From the NCBI GenBank assembly GCA_025594325.1, contig JANHCV010000001.1, forward strand, positions 2,666,001 to 2,730,000: a DNA stretch of 64,000 bases. The letters run 5' to 3'. The notes beneath the pieces were generated by a model. The model was not told the origin of the DNA, ran no database searches, and was given only the letters and a program-made list of their open reading frames with translations. A program made the position numbers and the translations under genes. Origin of the DNA: Blastocladiella emersonii ATCC 22665 (lineage: Eukaryota > Blastocladiomycota > Blastocladiomycetes > Blastocladiales > Blastocladiaceae). Shown here in pieces: positions 55,498 through 64,000 of the stretch; the first letter of the stretch is position 1; the number at the start of each line of letters is the position of its first letter.

Positions 55498-55940
55498 GGC
55501 GCGCGTCGTCGTCCGCAGCAGCAGGCGGCCGGGAGAGCGGACGAGCGGGCGGGCGGGCGGACAGCGTGTGTGCGCGGGGCGAGTGCGGGCAGTGCGCGGT
55601 GCGTTGGGCGGCGGGACGGCGTTGCCGGAGGCATCAGCGTCGGCAGCGGTGACGAGGATGGGGGCCTCGGCCGAGCCGCGGAGGAGGGGCAGCGTTGGGA
55701 ATGGAGCGGCCACGTGCCGCGAACACGCAACGCTTGCCCGCGCGCATCTGTGCGTCGTCGTCCATCATCATCACATAAACCAGCAACTGGTCGCATTGGC
55801 ATCTCCGCGCGCGAATACGCGGGCCTCGTGTGCTGGCATGGGTCCTTATGCTGCGGCCCGCACCTTACGCGCGCGTGTCTCGATGGGAGAGAGAGAGGAC
55901 GCAAACAGCGGGCACCGCGACCATTTTATTCACCCCCACC
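55498..55940. other. Promoter region of the AT-hook gene
   Basis: About 440 bases between the start of the Cys-rich protein and the stop of the TBCE-like gene. The minus-strand frame here is open but only from a GTG codon at 55713. No other feature seen. Confidence 0.45.
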
Positions 55941-57587
55941 CTATGCGAGCGCCACACTCGTCCCGTCCGCGACATTGTAGTAGGTCAGGAACTTGGCGTC
56001 GTCGGCGAGCTCCTCGACGCGGCCCGTGTCGGGGTCGGTGACGCGCAGCTTGAGCTTGCGCGGCGGGACGCGGAAGGCGCGCGCGACCACCGCCTTGAAC
56101 GCGAGCACCGTCGTCGACGCCAGCGCCACCGCAAACTCCTTGCTGCTGGCGCCGCCGTTGCGCACCACGGTCACGCGCGCCGCGGAAATCTTCTCCGTCT
56201 CGGGCGGCGCCGCCCACGGCAGCTCGTACCCGCGCCGCACGAGGTCGGCCGCGGGAGCGAACTCGGCGCGGACCGCGGGCGGCATCGCCGCGAGGAGCGC
56301 GTCGGCGGTCGTGTCGGTGGGCAGCGCGGTGCTGGTGGCCGCGAGGATCGCGTCGGCGGCGAGCTTGAGGAAGTAGAGCTCGGCGCCCTCGCGCTCCTTG
56401 GGCAGGATCTGCGACTGGTTGAGCCGCTGGAGGCCAGGCAGCCGCGCGATGGCGTGCACGCGCGCGAGGTCGTTGCTGCCCGACGTGCCCGTCGCGCCCT
56501 CGTACACGGGGTTGCGCGCGAGGCGAAGGTCCGCCAGCGCCGTCCACCGCGCGAGGCAGTCGACGGCGCGCCACGCCGCGAGCGCGTTGTGGTTGAGCCA
56601 CAGCACCTCGACTTGCGGCAGCACCGGGTCGGAGCCCGAAATCTCGGCGATCCCGTTCCACTGCAGGTTGAGGTGCCGCAGCCCCGCCAGCGGGACGAGC
56701 GGCGCGAGCGCGGCCATCGTGAGCGCGTTGTTCTGCACGTTGAGGTGCGCGAGCCCCGCGGCGCGCGCCGGGTCGAGTTTGGGGAGCTCGGTCAGGTCGT
56801 TGAACCCAATGTGCAGCTCCTCGAGCCCCGTAAAGTGGTGCAGCACGCGCGCGTACATCGCAGCGCTCGGGTACCGCGTCAGGTTGAGCGTGAGCAGCCG
56901 CACGTTCGCAAACGCGCCGCCGCCGAGCACCGCCTCGTCGTCCGCGGGGGACTCGGGCAGCGCGAGCCGCGTGCGGTTGAGGTGCAGCGACTGCAGCGTC
57001 GGCAGCGCGCCGCACAGCACCGCCATCTCGGCCCACGTCGCGAACAGCGTGCCCGACAGGTCCATGATGGCGACGCGCGCGAGCGACTCGGACAGCGTTC
57101 CCGGGAGCTCGGGCAGGCGGCCGACGGGCGCGCTGGCGAGGTTGACTTCGACGAGCTTGTCCACGGTCTGCTTCAGCGCCACCTTGTTGAACCCGACGAG
57201 CTCGACGTCGATGCCCGTGAACCCGAGCTTGGCGCGCGTCACGTCCACGGCGCCGCCGACCGACGCGTTGAGGGTCGGGTCGACCGTGTACTTTGTGCGG
57301 ATCGCCGACAGCATGTCGCCGGCCTCGGTGATCTTGCTCGCGACGGGCCGGATGAACGACCCGCTCGTGGCCGTGGTCGCGGCAAAGTAGCGCGTGCCCT
57401 TGAGCGACCCGTCGTGCTTGCCCTCGCCGTCGTCCCAGTCGACGCCGTACCACACGCCCGCGGTCCCCGCCACGCCGCCCGCGTACTTGATGGTCGCCGG
57501 GCGGCCCGTAACGAGCACACGCCGCGGGACGCGCGCGTCAAAGCCGTCTACTGCTGCATCTGCGGTGCTGCTGGTCATGGTTTGCAT
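55941..57587 (-). CDS. Tubulin-specific chaperone E (cofactor E; CAP-Gly, leucine-rich repeats, ubiquitin-like)
   Basis: Folds alpha-tubulin and, with other cofactors, forms or dissociates the alpha/beta dimer; cytosolic. Single exon, 548 residues from the ATG at 57587 (a second ATG lies three codons on, at 57578). N-terminal CAP-Gly domain: GTAGVWYGVDWDDGEGKHDGSLKGTRYF, then SGSFIRP. Leucine-rich repeats from about residue 130 (LARVAIMDLSG, LQSLHLNRTRL, LLTLNLTRYP, LEELHIGFNDL, LAHLNVQNNAL, LRHLNLQWNGI, VEVLWLNHNAL, LADLRLARNPVYE), then LPGLQRLNQSQI and KEREGAELYFLKLA. The C-terminal 90 residues are ubiquitin-like, ending FLTYYNVADGTSVALA. The domain order matches TBCE. Confidence 0.95.
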   Translation of the reverse strand: MQTMTSSTADAAVDGFDARVPRRVLVTGRPATIKYAGGVAGTAGVWYGVDWDDGEGKHDGSLKGTRYFAATTATSGSFIRPVASKITEAGDMLSAIRTKYTVDPTLNASVGGAVDVTRAKLGFTGIDVELVGFNKVALKQTVDKLVEVNLASAPVGRLPELPGTLSESLARVAIMDLSGTLFATWAEMAVLCGALPTLQSLHLNRTRLALPESPADDEAVLGGGAFANVRLLTLNLTRYPSAAMYARVLHHFTGLEELHIGFNDLTELPKLDPARAAGLAHLNVQNNALTMAALAPLVPLAGLRHLNLQWNGIAEISGSDPVLPQVEVLWLNHNALAAWRAVDCLARWTALADLRLARNPVYEGATGTSGSNDLARVHAIARLPGLQRLNQSQILPKEREGAELYFLKLAADAILAATSTALPTDTTADALLAAMPPAVRAEFAPAADLVRRGYELPWAAPPETEKISAARVTVVRNGGASSKEFAVALASTTVLAFKAVVARAFRVPPRKLKLRVTDPDTGRVEELADDAKFLTYYNVADGTSVALA

Positions 57588-57832
57588 CGTGTTGCGTGTG
57601 CCGATCCTTGCAGCGTGCGCCCACGCGGGAGAGCAAGGGGGGCGGGAGACGTCGGTGCGCGTCGGTCTTCTCGAGTGGCGGCCGCTCACGCTGTGGCGCG
57701 CCCCACCGCTCCTGCTCCCGCTCGCTCTCCTCTCTCCCCGCCATCGACTCCCCGCCCGAATTCGGTGCACTGCCCGGCCTCCCGATACCCCCGCACTTGC
57801 TGCAACGCACCGGCGCACGCACGGCGGAAACC
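57588..57832. promoter_or_regulatory. Divergent promoter of TBCE-like and cyclin genes
   Basis: A 245-base interval between two divergent starts, C-rich, without an identified element. Confidence 0.4.
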
Positions 57833-59772
57833 ATGAAAACCATTGCCGTCATGCACCACCCGCAGCCCATGATTGCGCCGGCCCCGCGCCAGGCGCTCGC
57901 GCCAATACGCGGCCGCGCACTCAACTCGCAGGCCCCGGCAAACGCCAACTTCCACGCGCCCATCCAGCACCGCGCTACGGCTGCGGGTAAGGCGACCGCG
58001 TCGCAGCCGCCAACGGTACTCTTGCCGGGATGCGAGCACAGGGGGCCGAATTCTGACCCGATAGAGTTGCTTGGTCGTAGAAACTGCGCCGCGTGACGCG
58101 CTCGTCGTCCATCTCGGGCGCGACGGTGCCGCTCGCCATGGGCGCCGTGCAGAAACGCGCGCCCGTGCCCGCCGTGCCGCCGCCGATTGTACGGCAACCG
58201 ACCCCACCCGGCGTCCTGCGCTCGCTGTCGGTCCCGCGCCAACCTCAACCGGCTCCCGCACCAACCGCCGTGACGCCGGGGTACGACACGACGGGCATGA
58301 CGACGTACTCGAGCCGCGCGCGGAGCGTCGGGCCCGCGACGACACGGACGTCGCGCACGGGGCGGCCGTCGGAGCGCGCGCTGCTGGATGACACGGCGTC
58401 GTTTGTCCAGCGCGCGCGTCGCTCGCTGTCGCGCCACCAGCAGGAGAAGCGCCGCCGGCTATCGGCCTCGGTTTCGTTTAACGGGAGCGGCAGCGAGAAC
58501 CACGCGCCCAAGCCGCACGAGCTCGAGATCGAGGCCGCGGGCCTGCTCCTGGCGCGCCCCGCGTCGCGCGGGCGAGACTCGCTCGAGGACGCCGCGGACC
58601 TCGAACAACCCGCGGCGAAACGCGCGCGCGACGCGCAGCTGGCCGACGCGCGGCAGGCGATCGTGCACCGGCTCTCGGTCTCGCGCAACGCCGTGCACCC
58701 GGACCCGGCGCCCGCCCCGACGCCCGACGTGGACCCGGCAGTACGGCTCGCGGCCTTCGACTACGTGTGGGCGGACCAGGCGGCGTCGCTGGCGTTCCAG
58801 CAATCGTCGCGCGACATGGCGGCCATGTACGCGCGCGAGGCCTCGCTCGCGCCGATCCACGACTACACGTGCGGCGGCAGCGGACCGCAGGCGTGGGCGT
58901 GGGCGATGCGGTCGCGCATGGTCGACTGGGCCGCGCAGGCCGCGCGGTACATGGGCGCCGACCACGGCGACGCGCCGGGCGCGGGCGACGCGCTGCACGT
59001 CGCGGTGCGGCTCGTCGACGAGCACCTCGCGCGCGAATCCGTCGCCGCACCGCTCCTCCCGCTCGTCGCCGCCGCCGCGCTGTGGATCGCCGCCAAGATG
59101 TACGCCCCGCGCGCACCCTCGGCCGCGTTCCTCGCCGACGACATGCTGGCGGGCTCCGGATGGACTGCCGCCGACGTGGCCGCCGCCGAGCGGCACCTCC
59201 TGCGCCGCGTGCGGTTCCACGCCGCACGGCCGGCGCCCGGCGCGTTCCTCGCGCACATTGCGACCGTCGACCGCCGCTCGCACGAGTCGGGGAGCGGGAT
59301 GACGGCCGCGGCGCGGATCGCCCTCGCGCGCTTCTTCCTCGACGCGGCGCTCGTCGAGCCCGGGTTCATCAACGTGCCCGCCTCGGCGCGCGCGTTCGCC
59401 GCGTACCTCGCGGCCGCCTTTGCCATCTCGGGCCGCCAGGTCGACAGCGGCAGCGGCGACGCCTCCACGCCGCCCGGACCCGACAGCCCTGCGTGGGCCA
59501 AGCTGTGGACCGCGCACCACGTCCGGTTCGCCAACGGGGCCACGGTCGAGGACCTCGTCCCGCTCGCCACGGAAATGTACCGCGCGGCGGCCGAGCGCGT
59601 CGTCAGCGAAGCCCCCGCGGTCGTTGCGCGGCACTCGGCCGTGGTCGTGGTGGGCGACGAGGAGGATGATTTGGATGAGGACGCGCGGAGGACCAGCGCC
59701 GAGATGCGCGCGCGCACGCAGGACGTGAGCGGGTGGTTTGCCCGGTGGGCGCAGATTCACCGGTACTGGTGA
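57833..59772 (+). CDS. B-type (mitotic) cyclin
   Basis: Regulatory partner of a cyclin-dependent kinase at G2/M. Exons 57833-58015 and 58081-59772, 65-nt intron (GTACTC donor, CTGAC branch, CGTAG acceptor), 624 residues. The N-terminal 210 residues are disordered and Pro/Arg-rich; RQALAPI and RGRALNSQ near residues 18-35 have RxxL spacing and could be destruction boxes. Cyclin box 1 contains AMRSRMVDWAAQAARYM (family MR-x-x-x-x-DW), then LHVAVRLVDEHL, PLVAAAALWIAAKMY, and AAERHLLRRVRFHAARPAPGAFLAHI. A C-terminal cyclin box follows (AAARIALARFFLDAAL, AYLAAAFAIS). A Leu/Ala-rich, atypically diverged box, longer than usual (450-500). Start: first ATG, with upstream codons only reachable from a GTG. 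Confidence 0.85.
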
Positions 59773-60067
59773 AACGATGCGCTCGAAGACTACAGTATAA
59801 GCCGTTTGACTTTTTTCATACTCGCGTGGTCGTGGTCGCAGGGGGAAGCGGTGAGCAGCTATGGGTGGCGCAGCCGCAAGGTTGGGTAGGTGATGGCCCG
59901 CGTGATCGAGGTCGCGAGGGGCGACGAGCATGCCCACGCGGCCAAGTCTCGATTCAAAAGAGGGGCAAGGTGGGCCACATCAAGATGAGCAACGCGCTCG
60001 TTCGGTGCGAGTACAAGAAGCCGGAGCGCCCGCCTCTGCTCCGTGGCCCTGAACCTCAACAACAACC

Positions 60068-60599
60068 ATGACCGACCCCGCCCTGCTCACAGCGCCCGGC
60101 GTGGTCGGCGCGTCGGTCGAGTTCTTTCCCGTGGCGCAGCTGCAGCCGTTCGTCATCCGCCGCGGTCCAACGGTCCCGTAACGGCCAAGGGCGCACCGAC
60201 AGAGTGCACGCGTCCGATCAGCGCAACGCCGTCTGTGGCCATCGCGAACCAGACACAGGCCGAGTGCAGCGCGGCGTGCTACTCACAGCCGACGTGCATC
60301 GCGCTCACGCACTTCCCGACCACGCGGCGGTGCGAGCTGATCACAGTCGACCCGGAGCTAGCGCGCGCGGCGGGTTCCGCGCGCCCGGGATCGTCGCGTG
60401 GCGGACCAACGCAACGATTGATTCCGGCGGCGGGGCCGGGTCCGAGTCCAAACTGCTGGCGATGCAAAAGGATGCGCGCGAAGCGGCGCGCCGCCGAAGC
60501 GAGTCGGGAGACGCGGGAGCGAGCGCCGCCCGGTCCGAGGCGCAGATCGGGACCGCGGCCCTCGTCCTCGCGCCCATGATCGGAGGGATGGCGGTCTGA
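60068..60599 (+). CDS. Small PAN/Apple-like protein, structure uncertain
   Basis: Low-confidence model. An ATG at 60068 starts MTDPALLTAPGVVGASVEFFP. A 38-nt intron near 60161-60198 (CCGCG|GT...CGACAG) would join RR to ECTRPISATPSVAIANQTQAE, giving a Cys pattern C...C-x3-C-x5-C...C (CSAACYSQPTCIALTHF, RRCELI) like the PAN/Apple fold. After about 60350 the frame changes again: the last part (APGIVAWRTNATIDSGG, SKLLAMQKDAREAARR, then a hydrophobic AALVLAPMIGGMAV) continues in another frame to a stop at 60599. No intron explains the second shift, so either a further unrecognised intron or an indel is involved. Function unknown; a secreted or surface protein would need a signal peptide, which I do not see. 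Confidence 0.35.
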
Positions 60600-60884
60600 A
60601 TGCATGGGTTTCTTGTTGTCCACGTTGCGCCGAGTCGCGGCAGCACAATCGTACAGCGAATTCGCAGAGGGGGAGAGAGAAAGCAAAGTGCGAGGGGGGT
60701 CGGCGGCCGCAGCGGGCGGAACGAACGGCGCAACGGCAGCTCAGCTCAGGGTCGGAACCTTCATCTCTGTGCGCCCTCCTCGCGCTCTCTCTCCCCACCA
60801 TCTTCCTCGCGCCCTCCGATCCCACTCCTCCCCTCCAATCTTCCCCCGCGCGCGTCGCCGTCGCTTGCCATCGCCACCGCCAAG
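60600..60884. other. Leader/promoter of the following gene
   Basis: About 285 bases; the last 120 are rich in C and T, as in the leader of the GATA gene. No further feature seen. Confidence 0.4.
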
Positions 60885-62897
60885 ATGTACCTCCCGCATC
60901 GCCATACCTACTACGAGCCGCACCACCCGCACGCCCACGCCCACGCCCACGCGCACCACGAGCCTGCGGCGACGTCGGTCCCGCCGCCGCCGCCTCCGTC
61001 CTACGCTGCGCCAGCAACCGCTGTGTGGTCGCCCGCTGCGCCGCACCCGGGTCCTGCCCCAGCGGCCCCGTCGGCGGCCGACTACTACGCCCCGCCGCCC
61101 GCGTCCGACCCCTACCACGCGCATCATCACCATCTGTACCAGCCGCCGCCGCCGCAGCAGCAGACGGCGTACCAGGACACGCACCACCAGCACCAGCAGC
61201 ACGCCGGGTACGGGTACGCGCCGGCCGCCTACTCGTCGACCTACCCAGCACCAGCTCCGAGTGTTAGCGCCGCGGCTGCGCCCTCCTCCTCGTCCTACGC
61301 GTACCCGGCGACGACCTCGTCGAGCGCCGCTGCTCCGCCGCCTTCGGGCTACTACGCCGCGGATCCCGTCGATCGGACGCCGGCGCCCTACTACGCGCCC
61401 CCGCCCCCGCCCCCGCCCCCGCAGCACCAGTACGCGCCCACGCCCGCACCGCAGCCGCAGCCGCCGCAAGACCACCAGTACTACCAGCTCGCGCCGCCGA
61501 CGCAGGCGCCCGTGTCTCAGCACCACCAGCACTACGAGCCAGCGGCGGCGCACGAGGTGGCCGCGGCGTCGGTGGTGGTGGCACCCCATGCGGCGGCCAC
61601 GCAGTCGTCGTTGAGTTCCGGTCCCGGTCCCAAGATCGCCGCTGCGCCATCTCCGCCGCCGCATGGACCCCTCCTGCCGCCCGTCGTGTCGTCCCTGAGG
61701 AACGCGCCCGCCGCCGTCCCCGCCACCATCTTCTACCCGACCGACGACGACGACCACGACCACGACCACGACCACGACGCGCCGTCACGCAAACGTCCGC
61801 GGCGCCGCACGCGTTCGCCCTCGCCCCTCCCTGCGCTGGCGACAGACCTGGAGCGCGTGCTGCACCGGGCGCACATTCCGCCGCACGCGGTGCTGCCGCT
61901 GCTCGCCGCCTTCTTCGAGCACCACCCGGACGCGTACGCGCGCGTGGCGCCGTCGCCCGCGGCACTCGCGCACGCCGACGCGGCGGCTGCGGCCTCGGGC
62001 CTCCCGACCCCGCCCGCATCGGCCCTCATCGACGACGCGATCCACCTGCTCGCCGTCCAGCGCGTGCGCGCCGCCGCGCTCTCCCTGATCCCGGACCGGT
62101 TCGACGCGATGCGCCGCGCGTCGCTCGCGGCGTCGCCGACTCCGCCGCTGAGTCCCGTTATCACGGCGGCGGCGGCGGGTGGTGGCCCGCACGAGGATGG
62201 GGATGATGAGGCCGACGAGGACGACGAGGAGGACAGCGAGGTCGATCTCGAGGGGCCGGGTACTGGCAACCAGCACGAGTATGGATACGGGTTCGAGTAC
62301 AGCACGACCCCGTACGGCTACGGCCACGGCGGGTACGCGTTCGGCCGCGACGGCAACGAGACGGTCCCGGCGTCCCCGGCGCTCAGCAGCGACGACGACC
62401 CGTACACGCGCCACTACGCGCGCCCCGCCACGGTGATCCGCACCACGGGCCGTATCGAGCCGACCCCGCCGCCCGTGTCGCCGCCCGTGCCCAAGTCGTC
62501 CAAGTCGTCGAGCACCACTGCGTCCGATCCGGCCGACAAAGACGGCGGCCCGATGCAGATCTCAAAGTACTGCCTGGCGCTGCGCGACCTGGCGCGCGAG
62601 CACGGGCCCGACATCTTCTACTCGTGCCTGCAGGTCGGCGAGTACCTGGCGAGCTTCGGGCCAGTGGTCGCGGGCGACGCGGCCGTCGCCGACGCGGGCC
62701 GCCGCGCCAAGGCCGTCCGCAAGCAGCTCGAGCGGCTCGTCGACCGCCCCGTCCCGCTCATCGAGAAGCGCAAGGAGTCGGGCAAGGTCGGGTACCGGTT
62801 CATTGGACCGCTCGACGACGCCGTGTTCGGCGAGTCGCTCGCTGCCCTCGCGGCCGCTGCGGCGGTGGACGGCGCGGCTGTCTCGGACGGCATGTAG
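60885..62897 (+). CDS. Unknown His/Pro/Tyr-rich low-complexity protein
   Basis: Not recognised. Single exon, 670 residues, ATG at 60885. Residues 1-290 are His/Pro/Tyr/Ala repeats (PHAHAHAHAH, YYAPPP). Residues about 300-420 hold KRPRRRTRSPSP (nuclear-signal-like) and a helical segment LERVLHRAHIPPHAVLPLLAAFFEHHP. An acidic stretch (EDGDDEADEDDEEDSE) follows at about 430. The C-terminal 100 residues look ordered: QISKYCLALRDLAREHGPDIFYS, LQVGEYLASFG, AKAVRKQLERLVDRPVPLIEKRK, GKVGYRFIGP, compatible with a winged-helix-like nucleic-acid-binding fold. Nuclear location is inferred. Confidence 0.6.
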   Translation: MYLPHRHTYYEPHHPHAHAHAHAHHEPAATSVPPPPPPSYAAPATAVWSPAAPHPGPAPAAPSAADYYAPPPASDPYHAHHHHLYQPPPPQQQTAYQDTHHQHQQHAGYGYAPAAYSSTYPAPAPSVSAAAAPSSSSYAYPATTSSSAAAPPPSGYYAADPVDRTPAPYYAPPPPPPPPQHQYAPTPAPQPQPPQDHQYYQLAPPTQAPVSQHHQHYEPAAAHEVAAASVVVAPHAAATQSSLSSGPGPKIAAAPSPPPHGPLLPPVVSSLRNAPAAVPATIFYPTDDDDHDHDHDHDAPSRKRPRRRTRSPSPLPALATDLERVLHRAHIPPHAVLPLLAAFFEHHPDAYARVAPSPAALAHADAAAAASGLPTPPASALIDDAIHLLAVQRVRAAALSLIPDRFDAMRRASLAASPTPPLSPVITAAAAGGGPHEDGDDEADEDDEEDSEVDLEGPGTGNQHEYGYGFEYSTTPYGYGHGGYAFGRDGNETVPASPALSSDDDPYTRHYARPATVIRTTGRIEPTPPPVSPPVPKSSKSSSTTASDPADKDGGPMQISKYCLALRDLAREHGPDIFYSCLQVGEYLASFGPVVAGDAAVADAGRRAKAVRKQLERLVDRPVPLIEKRKESGKVGYRFIGPLDDAVFGESLAALAAAAAVDGAAVSDGM

Positions 62898-63105
62898 CGT
62901 GGTGTATCACGGATTAGTTTGCTCGATCATAAACCCATCAGCAGAGTTAGACTCGGAACTTGAAGCGCGCATGTGTCTCCCGCCCGCCACGCCTGCTGGC
63001 GCTGTGACGCGCTTCGCTTCAGCCGGGACGCGTCGTTCATCGCTCTCCCACCGCCGTATCGCAATGTATTAAACTCTCGCACACTGGCACACTACGCAAC
63101 ACTCA

Positions 63106-64000
63106 ATGCATCCAAAGACTCCACCCGTCGACGCCGACGACACGGACAACGCATCCGCGCCGCTGCTCGGGCCCCCGGCGCCCGCCCGCCCGCGCCATGG
63201 CACCGTGTCGACCATCGGCACCACGGCCACGGGCGCCACCTCCACCGCCGCGCCCACGGTCGCAACAACAGCCGCAGCGTCGAGCACGCTGCCCCGCAGC
63301 TCTACCGCCGCCTCCTCCTCCAAGAAGCTCGACACCGTCGCAGGCGTGTTCCTACCCGTCTTTCTCTCAATCTGGGGCCTGCAGTTCTATCTGCGCTTCG
63401 GCGTGATCCTCGGGTACGCGGGCGTGCTGGGCACGCTCGCGATGCTGGGCGCCGGGTACGCCGTGACGACGCTGACGACGCTGAGCGTGTCGGCCATCTC
63501 GACCAACGGCCGCGTGCGCGCCGGCGGCGCCTACTACATGATCTCGCGGTGCCTCGGTGCCGAGTTTGGCGGGTCGATTGGCGCCGTCTACTACGTCGGC
63601 AGCGTGCTGGGCGGCGCCATGAGCGCCGTCGGGTTCGTCGAGCCGCTGCTCGACACGTTTGGGGACGTCCTCCCCGACGACGGCTGGGCGCAGACGGGAT
63701 ACGCTACAGCCCTGCTCGCCGTCGCCACGCTGCTCAGTTTCGGCGGCGCGGCGTGGTTCGCGAAACTCAACAAGGCGCTGTTCGTCGTGCTCAACCTGAC
63801 GACGATCTCGGCGCTCGGCTCGCTGTTCCTGATCCCGCACGCCGCGGGCGGCGGCGGTACGGGTCCGTCGTGGGCCGTGCTCCGCGAGAACCTGTTCCCG
63901 ACCTTCACGGCGCCGCACACGGCGCACGCGCTGTTCGGCCTGCTGTTCCCGGCGTGCGCGGGGATCCTCGCGGGCGCGTCCATGTCGGGCGAGCTGCGCA
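63106..64000 (+). CDS. Cation-chloride cotransporter (SLC12 family), N-terminal part
   Basis: Truncated by the right edge of the window; about 298 residues visible. A soluble N-terminus of 75 residues is followed by APC-superfamily membrane segments: KLDTVAGVFLPVFLSIWGLQFYLRFGVILGYAG, LTTLSVSAISTNGRVRAGGAYYMISRCLGAEFGGSIGAVYYVG, then further helices and PAHTAHALF-type text ending GILAGASMSGELR. The family signature ISTNG-x-x-x-x-GGAYYMISRxLG-x-EFGG-S is intact. Yeast Vhc1 and animal KCC/NKCC are relatives. The first ATG has weak context but the next in frame is too far in. Confidence 0.9.
   Translation, partial: MHPKTPPVDADDTDNASAPLLGPPAPARPRHGTVSTIGTTATGATSTAAPTVATTAAASSTLPRSSTAASSSKKLDTVAGVFLPVFLSIWGLQFYLRFGVILGYAGVLGTLAMLGAGYAVTTLTTLSVSAISTNGRVRAGGAYYMISRCLGAEFGGSIGAVYYVGSVLGGAMSAVGFVEPLLDTFGDVLPDDGWAQTGYATALLAVATLLSFGGAAWFAKLNKALFVVLNLTTISALGSLFLIPHAAGGGGTGPSWAVLRENLFPTFTAPHTAHALFGLLFPACAGILAGASMSGELR

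Noticed and set aside
55498-55713. N-terminal extension of the AT-hook gene from 55713
   Set aside because: The first codon would be GTG; the first ATG is at 55497.

Overview
The window is nuclear DNA from a gene-dense, GC-rich eukaryote. Genes carry short introns, mostly 54-90 nt, with GTACG/GTGCG donors, CTGAC/CTAAC-type branch sites and TAG/CAG acceptors. Intergenic gaps are a few hundred bases, and genes lie on both strands without operons. The gene set points to a fungus: Mtc1, a Dcd1-type dCMP deaminase with an N-terminal P-loop domain, Dbp7, Sse1/Hsp110, GATA factors and an SWI3/RSC8 subunit. Genes for cap-1 methylation (CMTR1-like), an RBM5/RBM10-like splicing factor, a METTL25-like protein, a DNMT1-type methyltransferase and urocanase are less typical of Dikarya. 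I infer an early-diverging (zoosporic) fungus such as a blastocladiomycete or chytrid; no species is assigned.

Layout. 1-7.1 kb: the tail of a METTL25-like gene, CMTR1-like cap methyltransferase (-), Apn1 AP endonuclease (+) and an RBM5-like splicing factor (-). 7.1-8.2 kb is a low-coding gap. 8.2-15.2 kb: urocanate hydratase (+), an FCP1/NIF-type HAD protein (-), an acidic coiled-coil protein with a probable frame break (+) and a SWI3/RSC8-like SWIRM-SANT subunit (-). 15.4-28.1 kb: DNMT1-like methyltransferase (+), a Qa-SNARE (+), Mtc1 (-), a pinin-like protein (+), a CENP-B/Tc5-type DNA-binding protein (+) and a Dbp7 helicase (+). 28.1-42.2 kb: an unknown (-), 6-phosphogluconate dehydrogenase (+), two unknowns, dCMP deaminase (-), a GATA factor (+), a multi-pass membrane protein with a UBC-like domain (+) and a METTL2/6-like tRNA methyltransferase (-).

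42.6-45.2 kb holds three tandem paralogous genes of a family I do not recognise. They share exon structure, intron phase and an upstream motif, in DNA that looks less GC-rich than its surroundings. This is the best candidate for something undescribed. 45.2-64 kb: DHFR (-), Hsp110 (+) with a step-type heat-shock element, an acidic coiled-coil protein (-), a CaMKK-like kinase (+), an AT-hook/Cys-rich protein (-), tubulin cofactor E (-), a B-type cyclin (+), a small PAN-like gene of uncertain structure (+), a low-complexity protein (+) and the start of a cation-chloride cotransporter (+).

Most genes are unrelated housekeeping functions. Loose themes are RNA processing (CMTR1, RBM5-like, pinin, Dbp7, METTL2/6), chromatin (SWI3, DNMT1, GATA, CENP-B-like) and nucleotide/folate metabolism (dCMP deaminase, DHFR, 6PGD). 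Exon boundaries were deduced by eye from splice consensus and reading-frame continuity. No alignment or database search was run, and family assignments rest on remembered motifs.
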